DNA of 64,000 nt from Ptiloglossa arizonensis (lineage: Eukaryota > Arthropoda > Insecta > Hymenoptera > Colletidae), in assembly GCF_051014685.1 (NCBI RefSeq), contig NW_027479286.1:1-64000 (forward strand), given 5' to 3'. Under the pieces are notes generated by a model. The model saw only the letters and a list, made by a program, of their open reading frames with translations, was not told the origin of the DNA and made no database searches. The translations under genes were made by a program, and so were the position numbers. Position 1 is the stretch's first letter. Each line of letters opens with the position of its first letter. Positions 51,851 to 62,234 of this stretch are shown piece by piece.

Positions 51851-52558
51851 CTCCCATATCTCGCGAACGGATTGACCAAACCCAAAAATTCCTGTTGCGT
51901 CTGAAAGTAGAAACTCTCCCGATTACAACGGTATGTGTATTTTTCCCCTGGGCCATTCTGGTTAAGCGTTTGGATCAGCAGAATTGCGAAAAATTTTATG
52001 CCTTCTCAACCATTTCTTGGCTTCAAACTCCCATATCTCGCGAGCGGATTGACCAAACCCAAAAATTCCTGATGCTTGTGAAAGTAGAAACTCTCCCGAT
52101 TACAACGGTATGTGTATTTTTTCCCTAGGCCATTCTGGTTAAGCGTTTGGAGCAGCAGAATTGCGAAAAATTTTTTGCCTTCTCAACCATTCCTTGGCTT
52201 CAAACTCCCATATCTCGCGAACGGATTGACCTAACCCAAAAATTCCTATTGCATCTGAAAGTAGAAACTCGCCCGATTACAACGGTACGTGTATTTTTCC
52301 CCTAGGCCGTTCTGGTTAAGCGTTTGGATCAGCAGAATTGCGAAAAATTTTATGCCTTCTCAACCATTTCTTGGCTTCAAACTCCCATATCTCGCGAACG
52401 GATTGACCTAACCCAAAAATTCCTGATGCTTGTGAAAGTGGAAACTCTCCCGATTACAACGGTATGTGTATTTTTTCCCTAGCCCATTCTGGTTATGCGT
52501 TTGGAGCAGCAGAATTGCGAAAAATTTGTTGTCTTCTCAACCATTACTTAGCTTCAAA
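51851..52558. repeat. HOR unit 8: W D A E (4 monomers, shortest)
   Basis: Lost everything between E and the next W. That next W begins with GTCCC as a C monomer does, consistent with crossover inside the shared first halves of C and W. Confidence 0.8.
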
Positions 52559-54328
52559 GTCCCATATCTCGCGAACGGATTGACCAAACCCAAAAATTCC
52601 TGTTGCGTCTGAAAGTAGAAACTCTCCCGATTACAACGGTATGTGTATTTTTCCCCTGGGCCATTCTGGTTAAGCGTTTGGATCAGCAGAATTGCGAAAA
52701 ATTTTATGCCTTCTCAACCATTTCTTGGCTTCAAACTCCCATATCTCGCGAGCGGATTGACCAAACCCAAAAATTCCTGATGCTTGTGAAAGTAGAAACT
52801 CTCCCGATTACAACGGTATGTGTATTTTTTCCCTAGGCCATTCTGGTTAAGCGTTTGGAGCAGCAGAATTGCGAAAAATTTTTTGCCTTCTCAACCATTC
52901 CTTGGCTTCAAACTCCCATATCTCGCGAACGGATTGACCTAACCCAAAAATTCCTGTTGCGTCTGAAAGTAGAAACTCGCCCGATTACAACGGTATGTGT
53001 ATTTTTTCCCTAGGACATTCTGGTTAAGCGTTTGGAGCTGCAGAATTGCGAAAAATTTTTTGCCTTCTCAACCATTTCTTGGCTTCAAACTCCCTTATCT
53101 CGCGAACGGATTGACCTAACCCAAAAATTCCTATTGCATCTGAAAGTAGAAACTCGCCCGATTACAACGGTATGTGTATTTTTTCCCTAGGCCATTCTGG
53201 TTAAGCGTTTGGAGCAGCAGAATTGCGAAAAATTTCTTGCCTTCTCAACCATTCCTTGGCTTCAAACTCCCATATCTCGCGAACGGATTGACCTAACCCA
53301 AAAATTCCTATTGCATCTGAAAGTAGAAACTCGCCCGATTACAACGGTACGTGTATTTTTCCCCTAGGCCGTTCTGGTTAAGCGTTTGGATCAGCAGAAT
53401 TGCGAAAAATTTTATGCCTTCTCAACCATTTCTTGGCTTCAAACTCCCATATCTCGCGAACGGATAGACCTAACCCAAAAATTCCTGATGCTTGTGAAAG
53501 TGGAAACTCTCCCGATTACAACGGTATGTGTATTTTTTCCCTAGCCCATTCTGGTTATGCGTTTGGAGCAGCAGAATTGCGAAAAATTTGTTGTCTTCTC
53601 TACCATTTCTTAGCTTCAAAGTCCCATATCTCGCGAACGGATTGACCAAACCCAAAAATTCCTGTTGCGTCTGAAAGTAGAAACTCTCCCGATTACAACG
53701 GTATGTGTATTTTTTCCCTAGCCCATTCTGGTTAAGCGTTTGGAGCAGCAGAATTGCGGAAAATTTGTTGTCTTCTCAACCATTTCTTGGCTTCAAACTC
53801 CCATATCTCGCGAACGGATTGACCGAACCCAAAAATTCCTATTGCATCTGAAAGTAGAAACTCGGCCGATTACAACGGAAGGTGTATTTTTTCCCTAGGG
53901 CATTCTGGTTAAGCGTTTGGATTAGCAGAATTGCGCAAAATTTTTTGCCTTCTCAACCATTTCTTGGCTTCAAACTCCCATATCTCGCGAACGGATTGAC
54001 CTAACCCAAAAATTCCTGTTGCGTCTGAAGGTAGAAACTCGCCCGATTACAACGGTATGTGTATTTTTTCCCTAGGCCATTCTGGTTAAGCGTTTGGAGC
54101 AGCAGAATTGCGAAAAATTTGTTGCCTTCTCAACCATTTCTTAGCTTCAAACTCCCATATCTCGCGAACGGATTGACCTAACCCAAAAATTCCTGTTGCG
54201 TCTGAAAGTAGAAACTCGCCCGATTACAACGGTATGTGTATTTTTTCCCTAGGCCATTCTGGTTAAGCGTTTGGATTAGCAGAATTGCGCAAAATTTTTT
54301 GCCTTCTCAACCATTTCTTGGCTTCAAA
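52559..54328. repeat. HOR unit 9: C/W D G P A E C F H I (10 monomers)
   Basis: Adds an H-I pair after F: H at 53975 with GAAGGTAG and TTTGTTGCC, I at 54152 ending in GGATTAGCAG. The I tail restores the F-like junction that normally precedes W. E at 53444 has GGATAGACC. Confidence 0.8.
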
Positions 54329-55390
54329 CTCCCATATCTCGCGAACGGATTGACCAAACCCAAAAATTCCTGTTGCGTCTGAAAGTAGAAACTCTCCCGA
54401 TTACAACGGTATGTGTATTTTTCCCCTGGGCCATTCTGGTTAAGCGTTTGGATCAGCAGAATTGCGAAAAATTTTATGCCTTCTCAACCATTTCTTGGCT
54501 TCAAACTCCCATATCTCGCGAGCGGATTGACCAAACCCAAAAATTCCTGATGCTTGTGAAAGTAGAAACTCTCCCGATTACAACGGTATGTGTATTTTTT
54601 CCCTAGGCCATTCTGGTTAAGCGTTTGGAGCAGAAGAATTGCGAAAAATTTTTTGCCTTCTCAACCATTCCTTGGCTTCAAACTCCCATATCTCGCGAAC
54701 GGATTGACCTAACCCAAAAATTCCTATTGCATCTGAAAGTAGAAACTCGCCCGATTACAACGGTACGTGTATTTTTCCCCTAGGCCGTTCTGGTTAAGCG
54801 TTTGGATCAGCAGAATTGCGAAAAATTTTATGCCTTCTCAACCATTTCTTGGCTTCAAACTCCCATATCTCGCGAACGGATTGACCTAACCCAAAAATTC
54901 CTGATGCTTGTGAAAGTGGAAACTCTCCCGATTACAACGGTATGTGTATTTTTTCCCTAGCCCATTCTGGTTATGCGTTTGGAGCAGCAGAATTGCGAAA
55001 AATTTGTTGTCTTCTCAACCATTTCTTAGCTTCAAAGTCCCATATCTCGCGAACGGATTGACCAAACCCAAAAATTCCTGTTGCGTCTGAAAGTAGAAAC
55101 TCTCCCGATTACAACGGTATGTGTATTTTTTCCCTAGCCCATTCTGGTTAAGCGTTTGGAGAAGCAGAATTGCGGAAAATTTGTTGTCTTCTCAACCATT
55201 TCTTGGCTTCAAACTCCCATATCTCGCGAACGGATTGACCGAACCCAAAAATTCCTATTGCATCTGAAAGTAGAAACTCGGCCGATTACAACGGTAGGTG
55301 TATTTTTTCCCTAGGGCATCCTGGTTAAGCGTTTGGATTAGCAGAATTGCGCAAAATTTTTTGCCTTCTCAACCATTTCTTGGCTTCAAA
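54329..55390. repeat. HOR unit 10: W D A E C F (6 monomers)
   Basis: Same formula as unit 6. Private changes: GAGCAGAAG near 54631, GGAGAAGCAG near 55158 and GGGCATCCTGG near 55314. Confidence 0.8.
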
Positions 55391-56452
55391 CTCCCATATC
55401 TCGCGAACGGATTGACCAAACCCAAAAATTCCTGTTGCGTCTGAAAGTAGAAACTCTCCCGATTACAACGGTATGTGTATTTTTCCCCTGGGCCATTCTG
55501 GTTAAGCGTTTGGATCAGCAGAATTGCGAAAAATTTTATGCCTTCTCAACCATTTCTTGGCTTCAAACTCCCATATCTCGCGAGCGGATTGACCAAACCC
55601 AAAAATTCCTGATGCTTGTGAAAGTAGAAACTCTCCCGATTACAACGGTATGTGTATTTTTTCCCTAGGCCATTCTGGTTAAGCGTTTGGAGCAGCAGAA
55701 TTGCGAAAAATTTTTTGCGTTCTCAACCATTCCTTGGCTTCAAACTCCCATATCTCGCGAACGGATTGACCTAACCCAAAAATTCCTGTTGCGTCTGAAA
55801 GTAGAAACTCGCCCGATTACAACGGTATGTGTATTTTTTCCCTAGGACATTCTGGTTAAGCGTTTGGAGCTGCAGAATTGCGAAAAATTTTTTGCCTTCT
55901 CAACCATTTCTTGGCTTCAAACTCCCTTATCTGGCGAACGGATTGACCTAACCTAAAAATTCCTATTGCATCTGAAAGTAGAAACTCGGCCGATTACAAC
56001 GGTAGGTGTATTTTTTCCCTAGGGCATTCTGGTTAAGCGTTTGGATTAGCAGAATTGCGCAAAATTTTTTGCCTTCTCAACCATTTCTTGGCTTCAAACT
56101 CCCATATCTCGCGAACGGATTGACCTAACCCAAAAATTCCTGTTGCGTCTGAAGGTAGAAACTCGCCCGATTACAACGGTATGTGTATTTTTTCCCTAGG
56201 CCATTCTGGTTAAGCGTTTGGAGCAGCAGAATTGCGAAAAATTTGTTGCCTTCTCAACCATTTCTTAGCTTCAAACTCCCATATCTCGCGAACGGATTGA
56301 CCTAACCCAAAAATTCCTGTTGCGTCTGAAAGTAGAAACTCGCCCGATTACAACGGTATGTGTATTTTTTCCCTAGGCCATTCTGGTTAAGCGTTTGGAG
56401 AAGCAGAATTGCTAAAAATTTGTTGTCTTCTCAACCATTTCTTAGCTTCAAA
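55391..56452. repeat. HOR unit 11: W D G P/F H I', boundary unit
   Basis: P at 55922 begins CTCCCTTATC but continues with CGGCCG, TAGGTG and GATTAGCAG from F, so it is a P/F hybrid. The last monomer (56276) ends in GGAGAAGCAG and GCTAAAAATTTG, the variants of zones 3 and 4. This is the right edge of the W-type HOR core. Confidence 0.8.
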
Positions 56453-56619
56453 GTCCCATATCTCGCGAACCGATTGACCAAACCCAAAAATTCCTTCTGC
56501 GTCTGAAAGTAGAAACTCGCCCGATTACAACGGTATGTGTATTTTTCCCCTAGGGCATTCTGGTTAAGCGATTGGAGCAGCAGAAGTGCGAAAAATTTGT
56601 TGTCTTCTCAACCATTTCT

Positions 56620-58098
56620 TAGCTTCAAACTCTCATATCGCGCGAACGGATTGATCTAACCCAAAAATTCCTATTGAATTTGAAGGTAGAAACTCGCCCG
56701 ATTACAACGGTATTTGTATTTTTTCCCTAGGCCATTCTGGTTAAGCGTTTGGAGCAGCAGAATTGCGAAAAATTTTTTGCCTTCTCAACCATTTCTTGGC
56801 TTCACAGTCCCATATCTCGAGAACGGATTGACCAAACCCAAAAATTCCTGCTGCGTCTGAAAGTAGAAACTCGCCCGATTACAACGGTATGCGTATTTTT
56901 TCCCGAGGCCATTCTGGTTAAGCGTTTGGAGAAGCAGAATTGCTAAAAATTTGTTGTCTTCTCAACCATTTCTTAGCTTCAAAGTCCCATATCTCGCGAA
57001 CCGATTGACCAAACCCAAAAATTCCTTCTGCGTCTGAAAGTAGAAACTCGCCCGATTACAACGGTATGTGTATTTTTCCCCTAGGCCATTCTGGTTAAGC
57101 GTTTGGAGCAGCAGAATTGCGAAAAATTTGTTGTCTTCTCAACCATTTCTTAGTTTCAAACTCCCATATCTCGCGAACGGATTGGCCTAACCCAAAAATT
57201 CCTATTGCATCTAAAAGTAGAAACTCGCCCGATTACAACGGTACGTGTATTTTTCCCCTACGCCATTCTGGTTAAGCGTTTGGAGCAGCAGAATTGCGAA
57301 AAATTTGTTGTCTTCTCAACCATTTCTTAGTTTCAAACTCCCATATCTCGCGAACGGATTGACCAAACCCAAAAGTTCCTGCTGCGTCTGAAAGTAGAAA
57401 CTCGCCCGATTACAACGGTATGTGTATTTTTCCCCTAGGGCATTCTGGTTAAGCGATTGGAGCAGCAGAAATACGAAAAATTTGTTGTCTTCTCAACCAT
57501 TTCTTAGCTTCAAACTCTCATATCGCGCGAACGGATTGATCTAACCCAAAAATTCCTATTGAATTTGAAGGTAGAAACTCGCCCGATTACAACGGTATGT
57601 GTATTTTTTCCCTAGGCCATTCTGGTTAAGCGTTTGGAGCAGCAGAATTGCGAAAAATTTTTTGCCTTCTCAACCATTTCTTGTCTTCAAACTCCCATAT
57701 CTCGCGAACGGATTGACCTAACCCAAAAATTCCTATTGCATCTGAAAGTAGAAACTCGCCCGATTACAACGGTACGTGTATTTTTCCCCTGGGCCATTCT
57801 GGTTAAGCGTTTGGATCAGCAGAATTGCGAAAAATTTTATGCCTTCTCAACCATTTCTTGGCTTCAAACTCCCATATCTCGCGAGCGGATTGACCAAACC
57901 CAAAAATTCCTGATGCTTGTGAAAGTAGAAACTCTCCCGATTACAACGGTATGTGTATTTTTTCCCTAGGCCATTCTGGTTAAGCGTTTGGAGCAGCAGA
58001 ATTGCGAAAAATTTTTTGCCTTCTCAACCATTCCTTGGCTTCAAACTCCCATATCTCGCGAACGGATTGACCTAACCCAAAAATTCCTGTTGCGTCTG
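56620..58098. repeat. 1.48 kb block, copy 1 of 20-monomer-spaced duplication
   Basis: Matches 60160-61638 at exactly 3540 bp (20 x 177). Only four differences were noticed: TATTTG at 56712, TTCACAG at 56801, CGCCCG versus CGCACG near 60413, and GAAATACG versus GAAATGCG near 57470. Both contain a rare CTCGAG (GTCCCATATCTCGAG) and GGATTGGCC. Confidence 0.85.
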
Positions 58099-58576
58099 AA
58101 AGTAGAAACTCGCCCGAATACAACGGTATGTGTATTTTTTCCCTAGGACATTCTGGTTAAGCGTTTGGAGCTGCAGAATTGCGAAAAATTTTTTGCCTTC
58201 TCAACCATTTCTTGGCTTCAAACTCCCATATCTCGCGAACGGATTGACCTAACCCAAAAATTCCTATTGCATCTGAAAGTAGAAACTCGCCCGATTACAA
58301 CGGTACGTGTATTTTTCCCCTAGGCCATTCTGGTTAAGCGTTTGGATCAGCAGAATTGCGAAAAATTTTATGCCTTCTCAACCATTTCTTGGCTTCAAAC
58401 TGCCATATCTCGCGAACGGATTGACCGAACCCAAAAATTCCTATTGCATCTGAAAGTAGAAACTCGCCCGATTACAACGGTACGTGTATTTTTCCCCTAG
58501 GCCATTCTGGTTAAGCGTTTGGATCAGCAAAATTGCGAAAAATTTTATGCCTTCTCAACCATTTCTTGGCTTCAAA

Positions 58577-58753
58577 CTCCCATATCTCGCGAGCGGATTG
58601 ACCAAACCCAAAAATTCCTATTGCATCTGAAAGTAGAAACTCGCCCGATTACAACGGTATGTGTATTTTTTCCCTAGCCCATTCTGGTTAAGCGTTTGGA
58701 GCAGCAGAATTGCGAAAAATTTTTTGCCTTCTCAACCATTTCTTGTCTTCAAA
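58577..58753. repeat. Hybrid monomer: D-type start, A-type core
   Basis: Begins with GAGCGG and CCAAACCC, which elsewhere almost always go with GATGCTTGTG, but has the ATTGCATCTG core. This is best read as a crossover between D and A monomers near offset 40. Confidence 0.6.
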
Positions 58754-59499
58754 CTCCCATATCTCGCGAACGGATTGACCTAACGCAAAAATTCCTGTTG
58801 CGTCTGAAAGTAGAAACTCGCCCGATTACAACGGTATGTGTATTTTTTCCCTAGGCCATTCTGGTTAAGCGTTTGGAGCAGCAGAATTGCGAAAAATCTT
58901 TTGCCTTCTCAACCATTTCTTGGCTTCAAACTCCCATATCTCGCGAACGGATTGACCTAACCCAAAAATTCCTATTGCATCTGAAAGTAGAAACTCGCCC
59001 GATTAAAACGGTACGCGTATTTTTCCCCTAGGCCATTCTGGTTAAGCGTTTGGATCAGCAGAATTGCGAAAAATTTTATGCCTTCTCAACCATTTCTTGG
59101 CTTCAAACTCCCATATCTCGCGAGCGGATTGACCAAACCCAAAAATTCCTGATGCTTGTAAAAGTAGAAACTCTCCCGATTACAACGGTATGTGTATTTT
59201 TTCCCTAGCCCATTCTGGTTTAGCGTTTGGAGCAGCAGAATTGCGAAAAATTTGTTGTCTTCTCAACCATTTCTTAGCTTGAAACTCCCATATCTCGCGA
59301 ACGGATTGACCTAACCCAAAAATTCCTATTGCATCTGAAAGTAGAAACTCGCCCGATTACAACGGTACGTGTATTTTTCCCCTGGGCCATTCTGGTTAAG
59401 CGTTTGGAGAAGCAGAATTGCGAAAAATTTTATGCCTTCTCAACCATTTCTTGGCTTCAAACTCCCATATCTCGCGAACGGATTGACCTAACCCAAAAA

Positions 59500-60110
59500 T
59501 TCCTGTTGCGTCTGAAGGTAGAAACTCGCCCGATTACAACGGTATGTGTATTTTTTCCCTAGGCCATTCTGGTTAAGCGTTTGGAGCAGCAGAAGTGCGA
59601 AAAATTTGTTGCCTTCTCAACCATTTCTTAGCTTCAAACTCCCATATCTCGCGAACGGATTGACCTAACCCAAAAATTCCTGTTGCGTCTGAAAGTAGAA
59701 ACTCGCCCGATTACAACGGTATGTGTATTTTTTCCCTAGGCCATTCTGGTGAAGCGTTTGGAGCAGCAGAATTGCGAAAAATCTTTTGCCTTCTCAACCA
59801 TTTCTTGGCTTCAAACTCCCATATCTCGCGAACGGATTGACCTAACCCAAAAATTCCTATTGCATCTGAAAGTAGAAACTCGCCCGATTAAAACGGTACG
59901 CGTATTTTTCGCCTAGGCCATTCTGGTTAAGCGTTTGGATCAGCAGAATTGCGAAAAATTTTATGCCTTCTCAACCATTTCTTGGCTTCAAACTCCCATA
60001 TCTCGCGAGCGGATTGACCAAACCCAAAAATTCCTGATGCTTGTAAAAGTAGAAACTCTCCCGATTACAACGGTATGTGTATTTTTTCCCTAGCCCATTC
60101 TGGTTTAGCG
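59500..60110. repeat. 12-monomer-spaced block, copy 1
   Basis: Matches 61624-62234 at 2124 bp (12 x 177). Shared rare variants are GATTAAAACGGTACGCG, GCTTGTAAAAG and GGTTTAGCG. A related copy of its second half lies at 58860-59240. Confidence 0.8.
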
Positions 60111-60159
60111 ATTGGAGCAGCAGAATTGCGAAAAATTTGTTGTCTTCTCAACCATTTCT

Positions 60160-61638
60160 TAGCTTCAAACTCTCATATCGCGCGAACGGATTGATCTAAC
60201 CCAAAAATTCCTATTGAATTTGAAGGTAGAAACTCGCCCGATTACAACGGTATGTGTATTTTTTCCCTAGGCCATTCTGGTTAAGCGTTTGGAGCAGCAG
60301 AATTGCGAAAAATTTTTTGCCTTCTCAACCATTTCTTGGCTTCAAAGTCCCATATCTCGAGAACGGATTGACCAAACCCAAAAATTCCTGCTGCGTCTGA
60401 AAGTAGAAACTCGCACGATTACAACGGTATGCGTATTTTTTCCCGAGGCCATTCTGGTTAAGCGTTTGGAGAAGCAGAATTGCTAAAAATTTGTTGTCTT
60501 CTCAACCATTTCTTAGCTTCAAAGTCCCATATCTCGCGAACCGATTGACCAAACCCAAAAATTCCTTCTGCGTCTGAAAGTAGAAACTCGCCCGATTACA
60601 ACGGTATGTGTATTTTTCCCCTAGGCCATTCTGGTTAAGCGTTTGGAGCAGCAGAATTGCGAAAAATTTGTTGTCTTCTCAACCATTTCTTAGTTTCAAA
60701 CTCCCATATCTCGCGAACGGATTGGCCTAACCCAAAAATTCCTATTGCATCTAAAAGTAGAAACTCGCCCGATTACAACGGTACGTGTATTTTTCCCCTA
60801 CGCCATTCTGGTTAAGCGTTTGGAGCAGCAGAATTGCGAAAAATTTGTTGTCTTCTCAACCATTTCTTAGTTTCAAACTCCCATATCTCGCGAACGGATT
60901 GACCAAACCCAAAAGTTCCTGCTGCGTCTGAAAGTAGAAACTCGCCCGATTACAACGGTATGTGTATTTTTCCCCTAGGGCATTCTGGTTAAGCGATTGG
61001 AGCAGCAGAAATGCGAAAAATTTGTTGTCTTCTCAACCATTTCTTAGCTTCAAACTCTCATATCGCGCGAACGGATTGATCTAACCCAAAAATTCCTATT
61101 GAATTTGAAGGTAGAAACTCGCCCGATTACAACGGTATGTGTATTTTTTCCCTAGGCCATTCTGGTTAAGCGTTTGGAGCAGCAGAATTGCGAAAAATTT
61201 TTTGCCTTCTCAACCATTTCTTGTCTTCAAACTCCCATATCTCGCGAACGGATTGACCTAACCCAAAAATTCCTATTGCATCTGAAAGTAGAAACTCGCC
61301 CGATTACAACGGTACGTGTATTTTTCCCCTGGGCCATTCTGGTTAAGCGTTTGGATCAGCAGAATTGCGAAAAATTTTATGCCTTCTCAACCATTTCTTG
61401 GCTTCAAACTCCCATATCTCGCGAGCGGATTGACCAAACCCAAAAATTCCTGATGCTTGTGAAAGTAGAAACTCTCCCGATTACAACGGTATGTGTATTT
61501 TTTCCCTAGGCCATTCTGGTTAAGCGTTTGGAGCAGCAGAATTGCGAAAAATTTTTTGCCTTCTCAACCATTCCTTGGCTTCAAACTCCCATATCTCGCG
61601 AACGGATTGACCTAACCCAAAAATTCCTGTTGCGTCTG
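60160..61638. repeat. 1.48 kb block, copy 2 of 20-monomer-spaced duplication
   Basis: Counterpart of 56620-58098, ending where GAAGGTAG follows instead of GAAAGTAG. The next sequence belongs to the block first seen at 59500. Confidence 0.85.
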
Positions 61639-62234
61639 AAGGTAGAAACTCGCCCGATTACAACGGTATGTGTATTTTTTCCCTAGGCCATTCTGGTTAA
61701 GCGTTTGGAGCAGCAGAAGTGCGAAAAATTTGTTGCCTTCTCAACCATTTCTCAGCTTCAAACTCCCATATCTCGCGAACGGATTGACCTAACCCAAAAA
61801 TTCCTGTTGCGTCTGAAAGTAGAAACTCGCCCGATTACAACGGTATGTGTATTTTTTCCCTAGGCCATTCTGGTTAAGCGTTTGGAGCAGCAGAATTGCG
61901 AAAAATCTTTTGCCTTCTCAACCATTTCTTGGCTTCAAACTCCCATATCTCGCGAACGGATTGACCTAACCCAAAAATTCCTATTGCATCTGAAAGTAGA
62001 AACTCGCCCGATTAAAACGGTACGCGTATTTTTCCCCTAGGCCATTCTGGTTAAGCGTTTGGATCAGCAGAATTGCGAAAAATTTTATGCCTTCTCAACC
62101 ATTTCTTGGCTTCAAACTCCCATATCTCGCGAGCGGATTGACCAAACCCAAAAATTCCTGATGCTTGTAAAAGTAGAAACTCTCCCGATTACAACGGTAT
62201 GTGTATTTTTTCCCTAGCCCATTCTGGTTTAGCG
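61624..62234. repeat. 12-monomer-spaced block, copy 2
   Basis: Counterpart of 59500-60110. Differences include TTTCTCAGC near 61750 here, and GGTGAAGCG near 59748 and TTTTCGCCTAGG near 59908 in copy 1. Confidence 0.8.

Larger units (their letters stand above)
41054..56452. repeat. Zone 5: homogeneous HOR core with ordered cassettes
   Basis: 87 monomers with no net length change; starts are exactly 41054 + 177k. After five lead-in monomers (G, E, A, A, E), units begin with W-D and end with F: W D, optional G P, then A E, optional C, optional B E, F, optional H I. Each W carries CTGGGCC in place of CTAGGCC. The subfamily order is nearly invariant although unit length varies from 4 to 10. Corresponding monomers in different units usually differ by only 0-3 bases where checked. 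This makes it the likeliest recently amplified part of the window. Confidence 0.85.

Noticed and set aside
57634..57969. 111-codon frame, also at 61174, 40996 and 16755
   Set aside because: Read-through of a monomer whose TAG was lost, starting at TTG. The encoded string is just the 59-residue monomer translation repeated.
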